This document shows, piece after piece, positions 33,360 through 43,830 of a stretch of 64,000 nt of DNA. Source of the stretch: Tabrizicola_A sp964393035 (GTDB taxonomy: Bacteria; Pseudomonadota; Alphaproteobacteria; Rhodobacterales; Rhodobacteraceae). The notes beneath the pieces were generated by a model. That model made no database searches. It worked only from the letters and a program-made list of their open reading frames with translations, and was not told where the DNA came from. Both the position numbers and the translations under genes were made by a program. The number at the start of each line of letters is the position of its first letter. The stretch's first letter is position 1. The stretch is from positions 248,001 to 312,000 of the forward strand of contig CAYMRX010000001.1 in NCBI GenBank assembly GCA_964393035.1, read 5' to 3'.

Positions 33360-34267
33360 CAGGTCAACTCCCGTAATTTGCGGAATGCGGCGGCGCGGGT
33401 GGCCAGAAAGGCGACCAGTGCGGCCAAGGGCGGCAGCACGAAGGGCCAGAGCCAACCAACCCCCTGAAAGCCCAAGCCCGTCAGAAAGCCCCCCGCCTCA
33501 TTGGTGGAGGGCAGCAGGAAGACACCAAGCAACCCGGCCAAGGCACCAAAAGCCGAGCCCATCGCCGCGCGCAGCGTGAAGCGGCGCACGAAGGCGCGGG
33601 CGATATAGGCGTCGCGCGCGCCCACCAGGCGCAACACCTTGATAACTTGCGCATTGGCCGCCAGCGAGGCATTGGCCGCCAGCGTAATCATCGCCGCCAT
33701 GGCGGCCCCGATCAACCCAATCGACAAAAGACCCAAAAGCCGCAGCCGGGCTGCCGCCAGCGCCATCGGTTCACGCCAGCGGGTGTGGTCATCCAACACC
33801 GCGCCGGGGGCTTCGGCCGCCAATCGCTGCCGCAGACCCACACCATCATAGCCCTTGCCATCCTCCACCACTTCGATCAGGCGCGGCAAAGGCAACGCAT
33901 CAACCGGCAGATCGGGGCCGAACCATGGCTCCAGAAGCGCGCGCTGTTCGTCTTCGGTCAGGGCGCGGGCACTGGCGATGCCGGGGGTCGTTGCCAAAAG
34001 GTCCAGCACCGCCTTGAGCTGCACCTCGATCTGATCCTCGGGCGCGGAAAGCCGCACCGTGGCGGTGCGCTCCAGCGCGCCAGCCCATCGTTCTGCCAAT
34101 CGGCCCGATGCCAGCGAAAGCGCCAGCGCAAAGACCGTCAGAAAGGTCATCGCCCCGGCCGTGAAACTGGTCAGCCACGCCGTATGCCCCGAAGGCGGCA
34201 CTACGGAATCGCCCTGATCGGCGGCAAGAAGGCGGAGCAGTTTGGCCCATGCAGATTGCAACGTCAC
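33359..34267 (-). CDS. ftsX: Cell division protein FtsX
   Basis: 302 residues with four membrane helices: one near residues 32-55 and three in the C-terminal half (about 171-195, 225-250, 265-290), with a periplasmic domain between the first and second. This is the ABC3/FtsX layout. Starts with GTG overlapping the ftsE stop as GTGA. With FtsE it controls septal peptidoglycan hydrolases. Confidence 0.9.
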   Translation of the reverse strand: MTLQSAWAKLLRLLAADQGDSVVPPSGHTAWLTSFTAGAMTFLTVFALALSLASGRLAERWAGALERTATVRLSAPEDQIEVQLKAVLDLLATTPGIASARALTEDEQRALLEPWFGPDLPVDALPLPRLIEVVEDGKGYDGVGLRQRLAAEAPGAVLDDHTRWREPMALAAARLRLLGLLSIGLIGAAMAAMITLAANASLAANAQVIKVLRLVGARDAYIARAFVRRFTLRAAMGSAFGALAGLLGVFLLPSTNEAGGFLTGLGFQGVGWLWPFVLPPLAALVAFLATRAAAFRKLRELT

Positions 34268-34935
34268 AGATCCGCCCCCGCAAGTTGGATCCGCCGCTTG
34301 GCAATCCGCAAGACCCGCGCCGGAACCTGCGCCTTGGCCTGCCGGATCAGGTTCAGATCATGCGTTGCGACCAGCACCGTCTTGCCCATCTTGTTCAACT
34401 CGACCAAGAGCGTCAGCAGCCGCAGCGACATGTCCCAATCAAGATTGCCCGTCGGCTCATCGGCCAGAATGACCTCTGGCCCCATGATGATCGCCCGCGC
34501 CAGTGCCGCCCGCTGGCGCTCCCCGCCCGAAAGCGAGGGCGGCAAGGCCCCCGCAAGACGATCCAGCCCGACCCAGGCCAGCAAATCCTGCAAATCGCCC
34601 GCAGCACCGCGCCGACCAGAGACGGCCAAGGGCAATTCGACATTGGCCGACAAGGGCAGATGGTCCAGAAACTGGCACTCCTGATGCACGACGCCGATCC
34701 GCCGACGCATCAAGGCGACATCATCACGGCCCAACCCATGCACATCGCGGTCAAACAGCGTCACATGCCCCGCCGTCGGCAAAAGCTCGGCATAGCACAG
34801 CTTGAGAAAGGTCGTCTTGCCTGCCCCCGAAGGGCCGGTCAGGAAATGGAACGAGCCGGGCGGCAAACGCAGCGAGATGTCGGATAACAGCTCCCCCCCG
34901 CCATAGTTGTAGGCCACATTTTCAAAGGCGATCAC
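34264..34935 (-). CDS. ftsE: Cell division ATP-binding protein FtsE
   Basis: 223 residues. Walker A GPSGAGKTT at residues 34-42, signature LSGGERQRAALARAI, Walker B VILADEPTGNLD. The GTG at 34935 is preceded by GGGGAGCGGG and begins MIAFENVAYNYGG, matching FtsE; upstream codons are unlike the family. It heads the ftsE-ftsX-plsC-tfoX operon and is divergent from the zinc-ribbon protein. Confidence 0.94.
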   Translation of the reverse strand: MIAFENVAYNYGGGELLSDISLRLPPGSFHFLTGPSGAGKTTFLKLCYAELLPTAGHVTLFDRDVHGLGRDDVALMRRRIGVVHQECQFLDHLPLSANVELPLAVSGRRGAAGDLQDLLAWVGLDRLAGALPPSLSGGERQRAALARAIIMGPEVILADEPTGNLDWDMSLRLLTLLVELNKMGKTVLVATHDLNLIRQAKAQVPARVLRIAKRRIQLAGADL

Positions 34936-35109
34936 GAAAACCCGCTCCCCGCCCCCTGTGGGCGCACCCGTTCGGGCCGGATATTCGCGCATGGCCGCGA
35001 TGGTTTCAATCGGTCCCGGCTTCAAAACAGGCAGTAAGACTTGGATATGTCAGACTTCGTTGCTACAATAGCGGAAACTTCTGTCCTTGCCTGCGCTGGA
35101 TTGCCCCCA

Positions 35110-35910
35110 ATGCGTCTTGTCTGCCCCAATTGCGATGCGGAATACGAGGTCGACGCCTCGGCCATTCCCGACACCGGGCGCGATGTGCAATGTTCCAATT
35201 GTGGGCATGCATGGTTTCAGATGTCGCCGCGTGTCGAAGACGAGCTTGCCGAAGAAGAAGCGCTTTTTGATCCCCCGCCCGCCATGGACGACGGATCGAC
35301 CGCGGGCGATCCAGCCCCTCTTGGCGGCGCAAAACCCAGGGATGTCCGCCCCCCCATTGATGAAAGCGTGCTTGCCATCCTGCGCGAGGAGGCCGAGCGC
35401 GAGACGAACGCCCGGCGCGCCGAGGCCCCCCGCCTTGAGACGCAGGACGAACTTGGCTTGACCGCCGCCATGGCGGCCCCTGTCGCGCAGCCTGCCGATC
35501 TTGCGCCAGGCGCAGAGCCCGATCCGGTGGCCGAACGCATCGCCCGCATGAAGGGTATTGAACCGGCCCCTGCCAAGCCGCAATCCCGGCGCGAAATGTT
35601 GCCCGAGATTGACGAAATCAACACCACCCTGCGCGCCTCCAGCGAACCGCGGGCGGGCGATGCCGGGGCCATCACCGACAGCCTGCCGGGGGCCCATGGC
35701 ACCGCAGCTTTCCGCACCGGCTTTGTCTTGATGATCCTGTTGGCGCTCGCGATCGTTGCGCTTTACGTCATGGCCCCGAAACTTGGCCAACAGATCCCGG
35801 CCGCCAAAGGCGCGTTGGAAGGCTATGTGGCGATGGTGGATACGGTCCGGCTTTGGCTGGATGCGCAGTTGCGATCGGCCACGGGGCTGATGGGGGGCAA
35901 GACCCCGTAA
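35110..35910 (+). CDS. Zinc-ribbon membrane protein (MJ0042-type)
   Basis: 266 residues. N-terminal zinc ribbon with C5, C8, C28 and C31 (MRLVCPNCDAEYEV, then VQCSNCGHAWFQ). The middle 150 residues are acidic, proline-rich and low in hydrophobic content. One transmembrane helix (about residues 204-224) precedes a short C-terminal segment. This layout is common in alphaproteobacteria but no function is established. It is divergent from ftsE and convergent with moaE. Confidence 0.82.
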   Translation: MRLVCPNCDAEYEVDASAIPDTGRDVQCSNCGHAWFQMSPRVEDELAEEEALFDPPPAMDDGSTAGDPAPLGGAKPRDVRPPIDESVLAILREEAERETNARRAEAPRLETQDELGLTAAMAAPVAQPADLAPGAEPDPVAERIARMKGIEPAPAKPQSRREMLPEIDEINTTLRASSEPRAGDAGAITDSLPGAHGTAAFRTGFVLMILLALAIVALYVMAPKLGQQIPAAKGALEGYVAMVDTVRLWLDAQLRSATGLMGGKTP

Positions 35911-35919
35911 GCCTGCCCT

Positions 35920-36360
35920 TCACCAGCGGCGCAGCGCGTCCTCATCCGTCTGCTGCGCAGCCACCCATGCCGCACCATCGGCGCCGATTTCCTTTTTCCA
36001 GAACGGCGCACGGGATTTCAGGTAATCCATCAGGAATTCCGCAGCCGCAAAAGCCTCCGCCCGGTGCCGCGCGGCGGTCGCGACCATCATGATCGGCTCG
36101 CCCCCCTTCAAGACGCCAAAGCGGTGGATCACCAAGGCATCGACCAGCGACCAGCGTGTCTTGGCCTCCTCCATCATCGCGGTGATGGCGCGTTGGGTCA
36201 TGCCGGGGTAATGCTCGATCTCCATCGCGGCCAAGTTGCCGCCATTGTCGCGCACCAGCCCGGTAAAAGTGACAACCGCCCCCGCCCCCGAAACGGCGGT
36301 GGCAAAAGCATTGGATTCCGCCCCCAGATCGAAAGCAGCCTCTTGCACAGAAAGTCGCAT
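35920..36360 (-). CDS. moaE: Molybdopterin synthase catalytic subunit
   Basis: 146 residues. Transfers sulfur from MoaD thiocarboxylate to precursor Z to make molybdopterin. GAVVTFTGLVRDNG, LEIEHYPGMTQ-like MEIEHYPGM, IHRFGVLKGGEPIMMV and the active-site Lys region FWKKEIG are present. It is 11 bases behind moaD. Confidence 0.95.
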   Translation of the reverse strand: MRLSVQEAAFDLGAESNAFATAVSGAGAVVTFTGLVRDNGGNLAAMEIEHYPGMTQRAITAMMEEAKTRWSLVDALVIHRFGVLKGGEPIMMVATAARHRAEAFAAAEFLMDYLKSRAPFWKKEIGADGAAWVAAQQTDEDALRRW

Positions 36361-36371
36361 CGCAGCCCCCC

Positions 36372-36620
36372 TTAACCGCCGGTCATCGGCGGGAAAAAGG
36401 CGACCTCGCGCACGCCTGCCAAGGGGGCAGAAAAATCTGTCAACTCCTGATCCACCGCAACCCGCAAGCTGGTCTTGTCGGCAAAGGCCAGTGCGTGACC
36501 TTCCGAGCGCGCCTCCAATTCGGCCACCAGATCAGAAACCGTTGCCGCCGAGGTTTCCAGCCGCTCGCGGTTGGTGCCGATGCGTTCGCGCAGCCATGCG
36601 AAATACAGGATATCAATCAT
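36372..36620 (-). CDS. moaD: Molybdopterin synthase sulfur-carrier subunit
   Basis: 82 residues, ubiquitin-like fold, ending in FFPPMTGG; the terminal Gly-Gly is thiocarboxylated. Its ATG overlaps the pgsA stop by four bases. MoaD and MoaE form the synthase; moaA and moaC are elsewhere. Confidence 0.94.
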   Translation of the reverse strand: MIDILYFAWLRERIGTNRERLETSAATVSDLVAELEARSEGHALAFADKTSLRVAVDQELTDFSAPLAGVREVAFFPPMTGG

Positions 36621-37282
36621 GTATCATCCCGCAGAAACGGCAGCGCCTTGCGGAAATATTCCCACCCGGTCAGCGCCGTCAGGAAGGCTGCAATCCACAT
36701 CAGGACCAACCCCGCATCCCCCGCCAGCGAGGCACAATCTCGCCGCCCGCAAGCCCGAACCGGATCGGCCAGACCCGCCGCGACAGCCTCAAGATATTGC
36801 TCGGGCGTCATGCCCTTCATCGCGACACCATTCAGATATTCCAGCCCGGTGCCCAGAAACATCACCGCAATTGCCACCATCTGCGCGGTCGTCTTCCACT
36901 TGGCCAGCTTGGTGACCTTCAGCGAACCTGCCGTCGCGCCAAGATATTCGCGCAACCCCGAAACGAACACTTCGCGGAACAGGATCACGGTCGCCGGCAG
37001 AATCAACCAAGGGTTCATGCCATTATACCCGGTAATCACCATGATCGCGATCACGACCATCGCCTTGTCGGCAATCGGATCCAGCATGGCCCCGAATTTC
37101 GATTCCTGCTTCCACAGGCGGGCCAGATAACCATCGAACCAATCGGTGATCGCCGCGCCGATGAACAGTGCCAGCGCGAACCAATCGGCCCAAGGCCGGT
37201 GAAAATACAGAAACATCACCGCCACACCGGGGGCCGCCAAAAGGCGCAGGAAGGTCAGCGAATTGGGCACGTTCCATCTCAT
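36617..37282 (-). CDS. pgsA: CDP-diacylglycerol-glycerol-3-phosphate 3-phosphatidyltransferase
   Basis: 221 residues, several membrane helices. The CDP-alcohol phosphotransferase motif D-x2-DG-x2-AR-x8-G-x3-D-x3-D is exact (DWFDGYLAR to MLDPIADK, about residues 42-68). Makes phosphatidylglycerol phosphate. An insertion of about 30 residues with two Cys (AVAAGLADPVRACGRRDCAS) lies before the last helix. Start MRWNVPNSLT at 37282. Confidence 0.93.
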   Translation of the reverse strand: MRWNVPNSLTFLRLLAAPGVAVMFLYFHRPWADWFALALFIGAAITDWFDGYLARLWKQESKFGAMLDPIADKAMVVIAIMVITGYNGMNPWLILPATVILFREVFVSGLREYLGATAGSLKVTKLAKWKTTAQMVAIAVMFLGTGLEYLNGVAMKGMTPEQYLEAVAAGLADPVRACGRRDCASLAGDAGLVLMWIAAFLTALTGWEYFRKALPFLRDDT

Positions 37283-37355
37283 GTGCCAAGTGTTAGCGAA
37301 AGCACGGGCCGGGGGAAAGGGCGAACCCACGGCGGGAACACGATCTTGCCCGGGC

Positions 37356-37383
37356 AATCAAATTCAAACTATTGAATTTGATT
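37356..37383. promoter_or_regulatory. 28-base palindrome resembling a SqrR/BigR operator
   Basis: Perfect 12-base arms AATCAAATTCAA (37356-37367) and TTGAATTTGATT (37372-37383) with ACTA between. Inside is ATTC-N8-GAAT (37362-37377), the site I recall for the persulfide-responsive repressor SqrR of R. capsulatus and its BigR relatives. It lies 49 bases before the DUF2892 start and is strikingly A/T-rich for this genome. Confidence 0.68.
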
Positions 37384-37432
37384 TGCATCGGTGATACGCC
37401 ATGGCCCACATCCATTGCACAGGAGGCTTCCT

Positions 37433-37636
37433 TTGAACCTTGATCGTTCCGTCACCCTTTTTGCCGGCTGCATGGTGCTGCTGTCGGTGATCCTGACCCA
37501 GTTCGTCAGCGCCTATTTCATGTGGTTCACCGTGTTTATCGGCTTCAACCTGATCCAATCCTCGCTGACCGGATTCTGCCCGGCAGCTTCGCTGTTTCGC
37601 AAGCTGGGCATCAAGACAGGCTGCGCCTTCAACTAA
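37433..37636 (+). CDS. DUF2892 small membrane protein
   Basis: 67 residues with two transmembrane helices and the conserved end LTGFCPAASLFRKLGIKTGC. This resembles the membrane half of YgaP, where it is fused to a rhodanese, and stand-alone DUF2892 proteins linked to sulfur metabolism. The start is TTG: a perfect AGGAGG ends 6 bases before it, while the ATG-initiated longer frame has none. The cysteine in FCP and the near-terminal one could react with persulfides. The operator upstream supports control by sulfide or persulfide. Confidence 0.85.
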   Translation: MNLDRSVTLFAGCMVLLSVILTQFVSAYFMWFTVFIGFNLIQSSLTGFCPAASLFRKLGIKTGCAFN

Positions 37637-37649
37637 GGCCGCCCAAGAA

Positions 37650-37673
37650 AAAGGCGCCTCGCGGGGCGCCTTT
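37650..37673. terminator. Terminator between DUF2892 gene and fnrL
   Basis: Stem AAAGGCGCC (37650-37658) / GGCGCCTTT (37665-37673) with loop of 6 bases, between convergent genes. Confidence 0.8.
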
Positions 37674-37686
37674 GCTTTGGCAAAGA

Positions 37687-38433
37687 TCAGACCAGAAAGC
37701 CGCCGTCGCTGTCATCGCCGGTTTCTTCCACCAGACGATCAAAGTCCGGCACCATGATGTGCCGCTTCCCTTCCAGCCCGATGACGCCATCACGCTTCAA
37801 CGCGCTCATCTGGCGGCTGACGGTTTCCAGCGTCAGGCCCAGATAATCCGCCATCTCCTCGCGCGTCAGCGGCAGATCAAAGTTCACCAGCCCCTTGGCC
37901 GCCTTCAACCGCAAACTGGCATCGCGCCGCGCGATGATCGCCAGAAGCGAGGCGATCTTTTCCCGCGCGGTCTTGCGGCCCAAAAGCAGCATCCATTCCC
38001 GCGCCGCGTCCAGTTCGTCCAGCGTCATTTCCAACAGCCGCTGAGCGACATGCGGGGTCTTGGTCATCAAATCTTCGAAAGGCTTCTTGCGGAAACAACA
38101 CATCACCAGATCGGTCGCCGCCGTCACGTCATAAGCCGCCGACTGCCGCCCCGGACGACCGACGAAATCCGAAGGCAGCAAAAGCCCCACCATCTGCCGC
38201 CGCCCATCTTCCATCGTCTGGGTCAGCGTGGCGATCCCGGTGACGACCGAGGCAACAAAATCCATCCGGTCACCCGACCAGATCACGGTCTGGCCCGCCT
38301 GATAGCTGCGGTAATACTTGATCTGTTCCAACCGCTGCAATTCATCGGCATCGCAGCGCGCGCAAACCGCCCGATGTCGAATGGGACAAGAGCCGCAATC
38401 GTGGGACAGAAGTTGCAGGTCCTGATGCGGCAT
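37687..38433 (-). CDS. fnrL: Oxygen-responsive regulator FnrL
   Basis: 248-residue Crp/Fnr activator with an oxygen-sensitive 4Fe-4S cluster. Cysteine ligands C13, C16, C24 in CGSCPIRHRAVCARC (with C27) and C112/C113 in MCCFRKK. The helix-turn-helix has LTLETVSRQ, the E-x2-SR reading head for TTGAT sites. The sequence is close to R. sphaeroides FnrL, which switches on anaerobic and heme/photosynthesis genes. Divergent from hemN over a shared region with an FNR box. Confidence 0.96.
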   Translation of the reverse strand: MPHQDLQLLSHDCGSCPIRHRAVCARCDADELQRLEQIKYYRSYQAGQTVIWSGDRMDFVASVVTGIATLTQTMEDGRRQMVGLLLPSDFVGRPGRQSAAYDVTAATDLVMCCFRKKPFEDLMTKTPHVAQRLLEMTLDELDAAREWMLLLGRKTAREKIASLLAIIARRDASLRLKAAKGLVNFDLPLTREEMADYLGLTLETVSRQMSALKRDGVIGLEGKRHIMVPDFDRLVEETGDDSDGGFLV

Positions 38434-38449
38434 GTGTCAAATGTTCCAG

Positions 38450-38463
38450 TTGATCTGCGTCAA
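38450..38463. promoter_or_regulatory. FNR box between fnrL and hemN
   Basis: TTGATCTGCGTCAA matches TTGAT-N4-(A/G)TCAA. The centre is 41.5 bases before the A of the hemN start codon and 23 bases before the fnrL start. It probably activates hemN and may repress fnrL. Confidence 0.85.
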
Positions 38464-38497
38464 TGCGACAAGCGTTTTACATCTTTAGGTTATCCCA

Positions 38498-39853
38498 ATG
38501 ACCATTGAATCGCAACTCACCCGGCTGGGGCTTTTTGACGCCCGCGTGCCAAGATACACATCTTACCCCACGGCGCCGCATTTCGCGGGCGGGGTAAGAC
38601 CTGAAACATTTGTCCAATGGATTCAGGCTATTCCGACCAACAGCGACATTTCGCTTTATTTGCACGTGCCGTTTTGCCGGCGGCTGTGCTGGTTCTGCGC
38701 CTGCCGCACGCAAGGCACATCCAGCAATGAGCCGGTTCTCGCCTATGCGCGCGTGCTGAAGGCCGAAATCGCGCTGTTGAAACGGCATCTGGCGCCCGGC
38801 GTGAAGCTGAGCCGGTTGCATTGGGGCGGCGGCACCCCCACCCTCTTGCCCGCCGATAGCATGCGCGATCTGGCCGCCACCATCTTCGACGCGGTGCCAA
38901 TGGCGGATGGGGCCGAGTTCTCGGTCGAGATTGACCCCAATGAAATCGACGCCGCCCGGCTGGATGCGCTGGCGGCGTCGGGCATGAACCGCGCCTCGAT
39001 CGGGGTGCAGGATTTTGATCCCGAAATCCAAAAGGCCATCGGCCGCGAGCAAAGCTATGAGCTGACCAAAGAGGTCGCCGACATGCTGCGCGACCGGGGC
39101 ATTAACAGTCTGAACGCCGATATCCTTTATGGCCTGCCCTTCCAGACCAACGCGCGGATTGCAGATTCGGTGCAAAAACTGCTGACGCTGAACCCCGATC
39201 GTGTGGCGCTTTACGGCTATGCCCATGTGCCGTGGATGAGCCGTCGGCAGCAAATGATCCCGTCCGACGCCATGCCAACCCCGCAGGAACGGCTGGCGCT
39301 GTTTGAAACCGCGCGCAACCTGTTTGTCTGGGATGGTTATGACGAGATCGGCATCGACCATTTCGCCCGCCCCGAAGATGGCATGGCAAAGGCCGCCAAG
39401 GCTGGCACCCTGCGGCGGAATTTCCAAGGCTATACCGACGACACCGCCCCGGTTCTGGTCGGGCTTGGCGCCTCGTCGATCAGCCGTTTCCCGCAGGGCT
39501 TTGCCCAAAACGCCTCCGGCACGGCCGATCATACCCGCGCGATCCGCGAGGGGCATTTCTCCACCCATCGCGGCCATATCTTCAGCCCTGATGATGTGAT
39601 GCGCGCCCGGATTATCGAAGCCCTGATGTGCGACTTCCGCGTCAGCCGCGACGAGATCCTCAGCCACCATGCGGTGACGCCGGAGGCGCTGCAAGCGATG
39701 TTCCAAAGCGCGGCGGATACCTTTGGCGACATGGTGACACTGGATGAGGCGGGTCTGTCGATCCCGCCGCATGCCCGGCCCCTGACGCGGATGGTGGCGC
39801 GGGCGTTCGATGCCTATGACCAGTCGAAGGCCAAGCACTCGGCGGCGATTTGA
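38498..39853 (+). CDS. hemN: Oxygen-independent coproporphyrinogen III oxidase
   Basis: Radical SAM enzyme of anaerobic heme synthesis. 451 residues. Cluster motif C60-x3-C64-x2-C67 in FCRRLCWFCAC; HWGGGTPT, EIDPNEID and ADILYGLPFQT are family marks. The start MTIESQLTRLGLF fits relatives. Pairs with fnrL; known in R. sphaeroides to be FnrL-dependent (as hemZ). Confidence 0.95.
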   Translation: MTIESQLTRLGLFDARVPRYTSYPTAPHFAGGVRPETFVQWIQAIPTNSDISLYLHVPFCRRLCWFCACRTQGTSSNEPVLAYARVLKAEIALLKRHLAPGVKLSRLHWGGGTPTLLPADSMRDLAATIFDAVPMADGAEFSVEIDPNEIDAARLDALAASGMNRASIGVQDFDPEIQKAIGREQSYELTKEVADMLRDRGINSLNADILYGLPFQTNARIADSVQKLLTLNPDRVALYGYAHVPWMSRRQQMIPSDAMPTPQERLALFETARNLFVWDGYDEIGIDHFARPEDGMAKAAKAGTLRRNFQGYTDDTAPVLVGLGASSISRFPQGFAQNASGTADHTRAIREGHFSTHRGHIFSPDDVMRARIIEALMCDFRVSRDEILSHHAVTPEALQAMFQSAADTFGDMVTLDEAGLSIPPHARPLTRMVARAFDAYDQSKAKHSAAI

Positions 39854-39870
39854 CAGCCTCGGCTATGCGG

Positions 39871-39892
39871 GAGTCGGGCTGAAGCCCGGCTC
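39871..39892. terminator. Hairpin between hemN and the glycosyltransferase
   Basis: Stem GAGTCGGGC / GCCCGGCTC (one wobble) with loop TGAA, between convergent genes. No clear T run, so terminator function is tentative. Confidence 0.45.
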
Positions 39893-39907
39893 ATCGCCGC
39901 CCCAAAT

Positions 39908-41124
39908 CTACGCCCCGAACCCTTCCACAAACTCCACCATCGCGGGCAGACAGATCGACTTCAGGTCATAGCCTTGCAGAATGGTCTGCCGCGCGGCGCG
40001 GCGGATGTCTTCGAACTTGTCGGGGCGCGCCAGCGCCTTGGTCAGCGCCTTTGACCACGCCTTCACATCGAAGAAATCAACCAATGTGCCGTTCTCGCCA
40101 TCGCGGATCAATTCGCGCACAGGGGCCGTGTCAGACCCGACCACATGGGCGCCCGCCGACATCGCCTCCAGCATCGACCAGGACAGCACGAAGGGATAGG
40201 TCAGATAGGCATGGGCGCGGGAAACCTGCATCAGGTTGACGAACATGGGATAAGGCACCTTGCCCAGAAAATGCACGCGGTCGAGATCAAGCTGATCCTT
40301 CACCTCGTTCAGGAACACATCCTTCCAGCCCTTCGCCCCCTTCGGGGCCGCGCCATAGCTGACCTCATCGCCGCCGACGATCACCACCTGCGCCTCGGGG
40401 CGATGCTTCATCACCTGCGGCAGGGCGCGCATGAAGGTGTGATAACCGCGGTAAGGTTCCAGATTGCGGTTGACGAAGGTCAGAACCTCCTCCCCGGCCC
40501 GCAAAACCGTGCCATCCGGCAAGGTAACCTGTGCAGCATCGTCGGGGCGCATCACGGCGGTATCCACGCCGTCAAAGATCACCTTGATGCGGTCGCGCAG
40601 CACCTGCGGATAGGTTGAAGCCTGCCATTGCGTCGGCGAAAGCCCGGCATCCGCGTGCAAGAGCGCCTGACCCAGATGCGTGGTGCGCCCCTGCGCGATC
40701 ATCACCTGATCAAAGGTTGGCGGGCTGAACTCCGGGTCGAACCCCACATCCGCGCCGCGCCCGCGATAGTAGAACTCGGCATAGACGATCAGCTTGGCCT
40801 CGGGCCAGACCTCTTTCAGAAACAGCGTCTCGCCCCAGCCGGAATGGCCGAAAATCACATCGGGCATATAGCCCTTTTCACGCAGTTGCAGACAGGCGCG
40901 TGCCACCACCACGCCGCGGTCGCTCATTGTGATGTAATTTCGCCCCAACCGGGCAGCACCTGAGTCCACCGGGGCCGGTTCGAATTTGTAGCGGAAGGCC
41001 TGGGTCTTGAACTGACGGTTGTTCACCGCATCGGTCAGCGCACGCACCTCATGGCCACGCCGTTCCAATTCTGGCGCAAGGTGAAGAAATTGACCGGGAA
41101 AATTCTGGTGAACAAAAAGAATCT

Positions 41125-41128
<4 letters not shown>
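39908..41128 (-). CDS. GT4-type glycosyltransferase
   Basis: 406 residues, two Rossmann domains. N-terminal MKILFVHQNFPGQFLHLAPEL and C-terminal YPFVLSWSMLEAMSAGAHVVGSDTAP, with the E-x7-E donor motif, identify GT4. Probably uses a nucleotide sugar; acceptor unknown. Its ATG overlaps the yejF stop by four bases (ATGA), so it is coupled to a peptide importer rather than a polysaccharide cluster. Confidence 0.87.
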
Positions 41129-42713
<1,585 letters not shown>

Positions 42714-42717
<4 letters not shown>

Positions 42718-43829
42718 TGGAAGGTTTTCCTTGGGTCAAAGGCATCGCGCACGCCTTCGAAAATGAAGACCAAAAGCGAAAGCATCGTGGCGAAGGTGAA
42801 GAAGGTGACAAAGGCCAAGGACGGCATTTGCAGATTTTGCTGCGCCTGCCGCGACAGTTGGCCAAGCGACGGCAGTTCCGGCGGCAAGCCAAAACCAAGG
42901 TAATCCAGCGCGGCCAGCGAGCCGATGGTGCCAGTGACGATAAAGGGCATCATGGTCAGCGTGGCGACCATGGCATTGGGCAGCACATGGCGGAACATGA
43001 TGGTGCGGTCCGGCACGCCCAAGGCGCGGGCGGCGCGGACATATTCAAAATTCCGCGCCCGCAAGAATTCGGCGCGCACGACGCCGATCAGGCTGGTCCA
43101 GCCAAAGGCCACCATGATGGCCACCAACAGCCAAAAGCTGCGGTCAAAGGCGGCAAAGAAGATGATGATCACGTAAAGCGTTGGGATTCCGCTCCAGATT
43201 TCCAGAAAACGCTGGAAAACCAGATCGACCCGGCCACCAAAATAGCCCTGCACCGCCCCTGCCGCGATCCCGATCACCGAGGTCAGCGCCGACACCATCA
43301 ACGCAAACGCGACCGAAAGGCGAAAGCCATAGATCACACGGGCCAGCACATCACGGCTGGCGTCATCGGTGCCCAGCCAGTGCTGCGCATCGGGTGCCGA
43401 CGGGGCGGCCTTACCACCCAGATCATTGATCGTGTTGTAGGAATAGGGGATCGGCGCCCAGATCATCCAGCCTTTTTCAAAACCTGCCGTCGCGGTGTCA
43501 AAACTGCCGTTCGCCACCGCCTGCACGATGCCTTCAGGATCATCGAAACAATCCACCAAGCCGCCCGTCACGATCAGGCACTGCACCTCGGTTGCCTTGT
43601 AATTCGCCTCGGTCTGAAAATCGCCGCCGAAATCCTTCTCGGTGTAAAATCGCAGAAACGGCGCGTGCAGATCGCCGCGATACGAGACCAAAAGCGGCCT
43701 GTCATTTGCCAAAAGCTCGGCAAAAAGCGTCAAGCCAAACAGCGCCGCAAAAATGACCAAAGACCACAGCGCCCGCCGGTTGGCCTTGAAGTTGCGCCAG
43801 CGGCGCTGGTTCAGGGGCGAAAGCGCCAT
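42714..43829 (-). CDS. yejE: Peptide ABC transporter permease (YejE-like)
   Basis: 371 residues, inner-membrane. N-terminal segment with one helix (RRALWSLVIFAALFGLTLF), a large periplasmic loop (about 50-165) and five further helices with the EAA loop RAARALGVPDRTIMFRHVLPN. Start at 43829 (MALSPLNQRRW). It follows yejB with one base between. Confidence 0.92.
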
Positions 43830-43830
43830 T

